From Gyrodactylus bullatarudis (lineage: Eukaryota; Platyhelminthes; Monogenea; Gyrodactylidea; Gyrodactylidae), in assembly GCA_012064415.1 (NCBI GenBank), contig SSNU01000062.1, positions 593,954 to 657,953 on the forward strand: a stretch of 64,000 bases of DNA, read 5' to 3'. Of this stretch, positions 56,414 through 64,000 are shown one piece after another. How positions within the stretch are numbered: the stretch's first letter is position 1; each line of letters opens with the position of its first letter. The notes under the pieces were generated by a model. The model had not been told where the DNA came from and did no database searches. It saw only the letters and a list, made by a program, of their open reading frames with translations. The position numbers and the translations under genes are program-made.

Positions 56414-56893
56414 TCAAGCTTTCAAAGAAATAACATTTATAACCTTATTCCAAGCGCTATTGCTAATGAATTGATTGTAGTTTAGTTGATTAAATTCCAA
56501 ATAGTGAACTGATAAAAACGGGCCCACTGGAGGACCATAGCCTGGTAAATCAGCTGAAGCCCAAAGCTCTCCAGGATATACTGGACCAGATCTAAATCGA
56601 GTTCTACTTCGTTCTTGATCTTCGAGAATACCTACTAGCACACGTAGACCCTCATTAATTCTTGCCATTGCAGCTGGAGGGAAATTTCCAGCCTTATAGG
56701 GCCCTTGAATTCCAGGCATAGCCCCCGGACTTGTTGCCCCAGGAGTTCCAGGTGCTCCACCTGGTGCAGGCGTTGGACTTGGCCTGGGTACCGGAGCTCT
56801 TGGTGCTGGACCTCCTTGAGGTCTTGGTGGAGGTGCTGATCCAAAAACTGGATTAATTAAAACTGTCATTAATGCGATGTAGAAAATTAGCAT
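56414..56893 (-). CDS. Pro/Ala/Gly-rich secreted protein
   Basis: From the ATG at 56893 the product (159 residues) has a signal peptide (MLIFYIALMTVLINPVFGSA), a Pro-rich segment (PPPRPQGGPAPRAPVPRPSP), then GATSPGAMPGIQGPYKAGNF and a C-terminal part with LRVLVGILEDQERSRTRFRS and GYGPPVGPF. The C-terminal part resembles the gene at 54207-54620 on the opposite strand. Intronless. Function unknown; low-complexity composition suggests a structural, salivary or cuticular secretion, but this is inference. Confidence 0.6.
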   Translation of the reverse strand: MLIFYIALMTVLINPVFGSAPPPRPQGGPAPRAPVPRPSPTPAPGGAPGTPGATSPGAMPGIQGPYKAGNFPPAAMARINEGLRVLVGILEDQERSRTRFRSGPVYPGELWASADLPGYGPPVGPFLSVHYLEFNQLNYNQFISNSAWNKVINVISLKA

Positions 56894-58421
56894 TCCTGAA
56901 ACTTCCTCAACCACTCAGTTTAAACGTTATTTTAATTTTTTATTCTTTATGGAAATATATTTATATCTGACCTATATTTTTCATTTTTGTTGCTTATGGG
57001 TCATGAACCTATCTAACACAATATTATTACTCAAATATAAGAGCAAGTATTTTTGTACTTTAAGATGATTTGTATTTTTGAACTTTCATCTATAATTCTG
57101 CACCTTTTAGAGGAGGGTTATCCACATTTATTAATCATGTATTTTATGTGCTAACTATAGTTTCAGATAAAAGCCTCGAATTTAAAATTATTCTCTAAAG
57201 AATAGAAGAAGCCTAATTTTTCCCAGCTTAAATCTTAATATGAAGAATCATTGAAGATAATCAAAACCTTTTAAACTACTTTTTTTCCAGTTTGTTCAGA
57301 AATAGAAATTCTTAATTGAATCAATTTTAGTACGAGAAATTACAAAATAAAGATTTATGAATGCCTTTTTTTTATTTAAAAAATTTAAAATTAGAGCCTG
57401 TAGTAAAAGTTAAGTCTTTTTCACTTGTAGAGAAAAATTTACATGATTCTTTTGAATTTTAGATTATCCTCAAGAATTAAACTAAATTAGATAGGAATTC
57501 AATTTACTTATAGCCTTATTAAAGAGACAGATAAAATTTTCTTTATTTAAAAATAAATTTTTAAGCAGAAAATGAATCTCTACTACTTCTTAAGGCTCAT
57601 CAGATCTGATTAACGAAGATGATATTTTGAACGCTTTCTGAATACCTTTTACTGGGGATGCAGAAAAAATAAATAATCCATTATATCTTAAATATACATT
57701 GTGTATTATATAATCGCCTATTCTTTAATGCCGAACACTACTCTGGAAAAAGTGAAATTCAATAGGTCTAAATAAAAAGTCCGTCCTCAAATTTTTGACA
57801 CTATACTATGACTAAAGGATCAAAAGATGGTTATTCGACGGCATTCTGGACATTAATAAAATCAACTTTGAGATTTTGTTATTTACTAAGCTTTTAAAAT
57901 GGAATGTTAAACAGTATTTGTGGTTAAATTAAAGAACAGTTGCCTCCTCTTATTTCTTCTAAGTTTACTTTGAATCGTGTTGGTCTCACCACAAGGGATT
58001 CGTTTTCATTTCATCGATGTTAAAAAGCCCTTAGTCTCTTTGTCATTTAGAAAAATTACTGCAAAACAAGAGGGGGCAAATGTCCTATAGATTTGCCGTA
58101 TTTTTTCATCACACTTATGAAATCAATCAATTTTAGTTAAACTTTAAATCCTAAGATCTTTCGACTTTATTATTCGTCTTACATAAACTTCAATTGCTTA
58201 GCTAAATTCAAAAAAAACCCGAAATTTTTCAAAAAGAGGCCTTCCTTCAAAAACTAATTAGGGAAAATTATAATTTTCCCTCGACATTTTAAGGTCTATC
58301 TCTAATTCTTCACAATTTGATATAAAATATTGAGCATAAAATATTTAAGAGTTAGAAAAATGTTAAGAAAGAGAAAATGCAGTCGATAATTAAAATTATA
58401 TTTTCAACAATCAACTTTCAA
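56894..58421. other. Gene-free stretch with MITE copy 2
   Basis: No coding sequence seen. It contains the second copy of the short MITE (57936-58083) and probably the 3' UTR of the CREC gene at its right edge. Confidence 0.55.
57936..58083. repeat. MITE-like dispersed repeat, copy 2 (148 bp)
   Basis: Closely similar to 492-664 with the same inverted tips (ACAGTTGCC at the left; GGGGGCAAATGT at the right). Relative to copy 1 it has lost about 25 bp, including the left arm of the internal hairpin; the right arm GTTTTCATTTCATC is kept. Confidence 0.75.
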
Positions 58422-59402
58422 TCAAGGCCTGATAAGTGATCCGAAACTTGTTGAATGGATCTTGTATAGAATATTATGACACTGGAGAGTTTCTATTTCA
58501 CTTAAAAACCCATTCTGAAAAGAAATTTTTCTGTCAAATATTGAGAGATACTTACTACATCTGCATCGCAAAGTGAGATAATTTCATCTGCTTCATTATC
58601 TGTATGATAAGTGACGAGTTTTTTTTAATCCATTCTCCAATTTCATTGGAGCTAAGATATTGAGTAGAATTTGTATCAAAAACGTCGAATATTTCATTCC
58701 TCTCATCATCCCAGTTCGTATGAGGCTTTTTATTCGGGTGAAATCGCATACTGTATCGGCTAGATTAAAGGAATAAATTGTTTCAACAACTTGCCAAGGA
58801 ATTCTGCTCGACTTAAAAAGCCGTCCTTATTCGCATCGATATCCTCAATGGCTTCCTGAAGAGATGATTTAAAAAGACAGCTTACAGCAATAATTACTGG
58901 TTTCATATTGGTGTAAGACTCTGGGTGAACAGCTTGACAGAATTCAGTCTTTAAAAGGCTTCCACTAGAATTTGTATCAGCACCTAAAAATCTTTTTGTC
59001 TCTCTTGCCAAAATTCTGTTCATGTCGAAATATACATTTGCTAAGGTTTGATAAGGTAAAGTTACCTTGAAGATTCCTTGCTCTAATATCAGCTAGATAA
59101 ACATTTTGTGTTATATCAACCGGACTAGCTGGATCATTTTGAAGGCTATCAAACTTTTTATCACATTTTATTTTGGCAAAGCCTTGTTTCACTGCATTGA
59201 TTTGAGCAGTTAATTCGATCTTTTTAAGTAATCCATCGCTATTGTCATCACAATTTCTAAAAAGAATTCTTTGAGTTGTTTAAAAATTTAATGTTTACTT
59301 TAAATTTTCAAGCGATGTAGCACTATTTCCATACAGATCGAGTCCATACATTTTTACTGAAAAAAATACTAAGATGCCAAGAATGTTGAATACAGTTTCC
59401 AT
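58422..59402 (-). CDS. CREC-family (calumenin/reticulocalbin-like) EF-hand protein, frame broken at A8
   Basis: Five exons on the minus strand: 59402-59299, 59256-59066, 59040-58791, 58759-58556, 58514-58422. The intron at 59065-59041 is 25 nt and that at 58790-58760 is 31 nt. The product starts with a signal peptide (METVFNILGILVFFSVKMYG) and has EF-hand loops DDNSDGLLKKIE, ADTNSSGSLLKTEF, DIDANKDGFLSRAEF, a degenerate DTNSTQYLSSNE and DADVNGFLSEIE. The spacing, HPE motif, WDDERNEIF and the ending TSFGSLIRP match calumenin/reticulocalbin. In exon 4 the frame breaks at eight A (plus-strand T run, 58619-58626); nine would restore it and join EWIKK to YHTDNEADEI. There is no HDEL, so it is probably secreted or passes through the secretory pathway as a Ca2+-binding protein. 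Confidence 0.82.
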
Positions 59403-60198
59403 TAGGTTCTTATATTTAAAATTTTGAATTTGTAGCAGTCAAACAATCATGTATGACTGTTTTATAAATTTTCCTCTTTGAATAGCTCGTAAAGTTTAAA
59501 AGTAAAATTATTCCTAGCTATATTGTGCGAAAACATTGGTTATTACTAATTATAAAAATTTTAATTTTTAAGCTGCATAAATCTCACTTTCCTTGAAATC
59601 ATTAGTTTTTCCAAATTGACCGGATTTTTTCCAGTTGTATAGAATACTCTATATTATATACTATATAATGTATAGTATATATATTCAGAATATATTATAA
59701 TATTTACTTTTAATTTGACGTGAAAATTTGCTTGAAAGAGATCACCAATAATTCAAAATTTATCATTACTTATACATAATGTATTGGAATTCATTAGAAA
59801 TGGTGGCGCAAATTCGAAAATTTGAAATCATATTATCTATTATGTATTACATAACTAAATAAAATTAAAACATGGGAATTTTTTCTTCTTCTCTTAATTA
59901 CTCTCAAATGAGCGAATAAACTTTAAAAGTTGAAATTATGTCTTACCCCAATGAAAAGGGATTTAAATTATGCTAAAATATATTTGTGTAAATACACAAG
60001 GGCTACTTCCAAGTACCGTGTCTGTTTCAAAAATGATTAGAGAAAGCTCTCTAGAAGAATATTCGCTGTTGTTCTTATTATTTTACTATTTTTCGTAACA
60101 TCCAGGAAGTTTGTGATTCATGTAATCGTTAACTTCCTGTATGGCTAAATAATATATATAAGTAAAAATTATTTTAAAATCTTCCAAACAAGATAAAT
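59403..60198. other. Intergenic stretch between divergent CREC and CX3C-protein genes
   Basis: AT-rich, with dense TATA-like runs (59650-59700) and no coding sequence. It should contain both promoters. A run of AT close upstream of 60199 (AATAATATATATAAG near 60150) could serve as the TATA region of the CX3C gene. Confidence 0.5.
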
Positions 60199-60576
60199 AT
60201 GAATAAGTTTTTAACCATCTTTCTCATAGTTGTGGCCTATATGAATTTGAGCAATGCAATGCTTTTTAAAGACAGCAACCCAAATTATGGCTTCAAGGAT
60301 CCAAGAATGATCAATCAAGGTGGTATGATGCCAGGATATGGAGGCATGATGCCAGGATACGGAGGTATGATGCCAGGAAATGGAGGTATGATGCCAGGAA
60401 ATGGAGGTTGTATGAATGATTGCATGCATATCAATTTCAATTGTACCAATAAATGTAATGGAAAATTATTGTTCAAAGGAAGTTGTATGAAAAAATGTGG
60501 AAAAGAATCGAAAAAATGTCAAGAAAAATGTACTAAAGGTGGCAAAAAAGGTCTATTAGAAAAAATTTTGTCATGA
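60199..60576 (+). CDS. Secreted protein with GGMMPG repeats and a double CX3C-hairpin domain
   Basis: 125 residues, intronless. A signal peptide (MNKFLTIFLIVVAYMNLSNA) is followed by a short linker, four repeats of GGMMPG(Y/N), then a Cys domain with eight Cys in the exact spacing C-X3-C-X6-C-X3-C-X9-C-X3-C-X6-C-X3-C, and a Lys-rich end. The spacing is two tandem units of C-X3-C-X6-C-X3-C. Paired CX3C motifs usually form disulfide-locked helical hairpins, known in several unrelated secreted peptides, including some venom components, and in CHCH-like folds. I do not recognise the family and assign no activity. Confidence 0.75.
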   Translation: MNKFLTIFLIVVAYMNLSNAMLFKDSNPNYGFKDPRMINQGGMMPGYGGMMPGYGGMMPGNGGMMPGNGGCMNDCMHINFNCTNKCNGKLLFKGSCMKKCGKESKKCQEKCTKGGKKGLLEKILS

Positions 60577-62144
60577 AAAAAATGTATCATTGGAATAAAT
60601 TACTCTTTTAATATTTTTTAATGTCCATACACAATTAGGAATATGTTCTTTAGCATAAAGTCCAACTGGAATTACGATGAAACTCAAAAAATCTGCCGAA
60701 GGTAAACGAATAAAATTGGCTAAACCAACAATTGAAAAATACTTATTGAACCAGGAAAAAATAGCAAAGTATGAGTATTACTTGTAGATGCTTAGGTTAT
60801 ACAGGTATAACCCCCTGAAAGTAGAACAGATTAATATTAATCTGGATAGTGTGCCTATTATAGTTGTACCTCTATAAAAAATATAACAAACCTATCCTTC
60901 TCCTCTCTGTCCCTTTTAAGTTGAAAAAAATAATGTACAGCTACTATAAAATAGATTTACAAGTGTCAAACTTTACGAAAAAATAAAATTCACTTGGTTG
61001 ATTCACAAGTTTGATCCATTCGATAGAGAATTTTCTGCTGATTCTTTCTATCGAATAAGAATACCAGATTCGTTCATCCCTTGTCTCATGAAACACTTGC
61101 AAACATTGGAGCAGTTTTGATTTTGGATTAAAAATTGTTTTTTCTCTTTTTCGTGTTTTCATACTTTTGACCTTTCCTCCTCCTCTTATTAACACTTATA
61201 ATTATGGAACAACTGTAATTGTAGCTTATTATAGGGTTTCTTTGGGGATAAGAGTGCTGTCGTTTCATTGGTCAGTCCCTATGGACCAATCAGAGTCGAG
61301 TATGTTTTCGTAATTTTCTGAAGTCATTTTGATCTGTATGAATCTTTTTACATGAATGGAAAGAGAATTGACAAATCTTCCTTAAACCACCATTGAAACT
61401 GAATGAATAGTTTGGTTTCGAAATTATATCCCGATTTGATAGATAAATCGATTGTGAAAACTCACTTCAATCGAAATTCAGAATTCCTATTCCCCTGCCC
61501 ACCCTAATTAATACAAATAAATCTATCTGTATATCTAACAAGTTCGTCAAATTTGGTTATGGATTAGCCCATTTCGCTGAATGTAATAGCTTGCTAATTA
61601 ATTTTATGACCCAATTCATATTCTGATCACTAGTGTAGGGTGAATTTTTTAACCTCATTTTTATATCAACTTTTCTGATAGAATTAGTCATTCCAAGTAT
61701 TATTTTGTATTGCAGCATGTGTCAAAAATGCTTCACCATTATTTATTCAGTTTTAAAAATCCAGAATTTTTCAAATCGCCGCTCACTTTTCAATTAATTT
61801 TTACTACGCTATTACTAAAATCTTGGCCATTTAATGAGTTTCTTAAGTTTTATCTTCAAAAATAGTAATCTTGTCATCACGCTTTAAAAATATCCAAAAC
61901 ATGATCTGAGTACTAAATTCTAGCAGAAAAGTAAGTACTCTCGTGTGTTATTCGGAGAAAAAAAATTTCACCTATTGATTTACTATCAGTCTTGTTAGAT
62001 CAGATCAACAAATTTAAAATAAGGTTACTAATACGACTCAAAACGTCTTACGATTTTTATTATTATTTTATTTATATATTTATAAATTTATAAAATTTAA
62101 CAATTTCATGTTTTACCTTAACTTAAAATATTTGAAAAATTATT
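60577..62144. other. Gene-free stretch before beta-tubulin 3' end
   Basis: No supported gene. A basic 72-residue frame on the minus strand (from about 61162 down to 60944) has no recognised homology and is doubtful. The last about 150 bases hold the beta-tubulin 3' UTR. Confidence 0.5.
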
Positions 62145-63595
<1,451 letters not shown>

Positions 63596-63869
63596 TTTTT
63601 TAGATTCTTGTGAGTTCTGAAATTATAATTATCTAATTATTTATGAATGAAAGTTAATTTACACTAAAATGAATGAAATTCGTACGTTCATTTAAAAACT
63701 AATATTCATAACTCAGATATACAGATAAGTATATTTTTTAACATTGTTGACTCTTACATGCAAAAATTCTTTCAAAAACTCAATTAGAATTGTTAAGAAT
63801 TTGAAAAAACTAATCCCACAAATTAATTAATCTTTATCAGATTAATTTTTATTTTAGGAATTATATAAG

Positions 63870-64000
63870 ATATATTTAAAACCAAATGCGCATTTCTCAA
63901 AGGATCATCAGTGGTCTCTCTTTGAAAATGATAAAAGTTAAATTTGAATGAAAAATAATAATTTACAAATTTTGAAAGAAATAGTAAATGTTAAAGAATA
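63870..64000 (-). mobile_element. Penelope-like element 3' tail, cut by the window end
   Basis: About 130 bp closely match 25596-25726 in the same orientation, including the hammerhead motif. The coding part would lie beyond the right edge of the window. It sits about 275 bp upstream of the beta-tubulin start codon, in its probable promoter region. Confidence 0.8.
63881..63915 (-). ncRNA. Hammerhead ribozyme motif, PLE tail copy 3
   Basis: On the minus strand: stem I strand ACCA, core CTGATGA, stem-loop II TC-CTTT-GA with two pairs, core GAAA, stem III ATGCGCAT (palindromic), unpaired T, stem I strand TGGT. This is the best-paired of the three copies. Predicted cleavage is 3' of the unpaired T at 63885. 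Confidence 0.8.

Overview
This is a eukaryotic, metazoan nuclear window. It is strongly AT-rich, its genes are spliced, and the recognisable genes are animal ones: a rhodopsin-class GPCR, a cyclic-nucleotide-gated (CNG) channel, an FLI/ERG-class ETS factor, a tau-tubulin-kinase-like kinase, beta-tubulin, TFAM, PUM3, glucosidase II beta, DHDDS, a nitrobindin-like protein, a CREC-family calcium-binding protein and a Ly6/three-finger protein. Several genes carry introns of only 25-31 nt beside introns of 41-62 nt and a few of kilobases. That points to a small-bodied invertebrate with an unusually low minimum intron size; I cannot name the phylum from sequence alone.

Layout. 1-3.8 kb: a MITE and a decayed Ty3/gypsy element. 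4.8-6.4 kb: a GPCR (5' exon not found) with a GC-AG intron. 7.9-25.35 kb: a CNG channel locus. An upstream exon (7875-8794) and a downstream exon (16217-17610) each encode an N-terminus, S1-S5 and pore and end in the same splice phase, but only one set of C-linker/CNBD/leucine-zipper exons follows. A KRBA2/Ginger-like integrase transposon sits in one of its introns. 25.5-31.2 kb: nested transposable elements (Penelope-like tails, a TIR element, a LINE fragment, a second gypsy pol). 31.3-33 kb: DHDDS and a nitrobindin-like gene. 35.7-39.2 kb: ETS factor. 40.8-45.9 kb: LINE, MITE and Penelope fragments. 46-53 kb: a compact block with two head-to-head gene pairs (TTBK-like/glucosidase II beta; TFAM/PUM3), each pair about 100 bp apart. 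53-60.6 kb: a run of small genes with signal peptides (six-Cys protein, two related Pro/Gly-rich proteins, a Ly6-like protein, a CREC EF-hand protein, a CX3C-repeat protein). 62.1-63.6 kb: beta-tubulin.

Most notable signals. (1) The 3' tails of three Penelope-like copies each contain a compact hammerhead-ribozyme core with a compensatory stem I change and a varying but still pairing stem III. (2) The CNG locus looks like two alternative first-exon/pore cassettes sharing one cytoplasmic domain; the downstream cassette has Ser in place of the pore Glu. (3) Micro-introns of 25-31 nt recur in four unrelated genes. (4) Two otherwise intact genes break frame exactly at 8-base T/A runs where nine bases would restore the frame. 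(5) A secreted protein has two tandem C-X3-C-X6-C-X3-C units.
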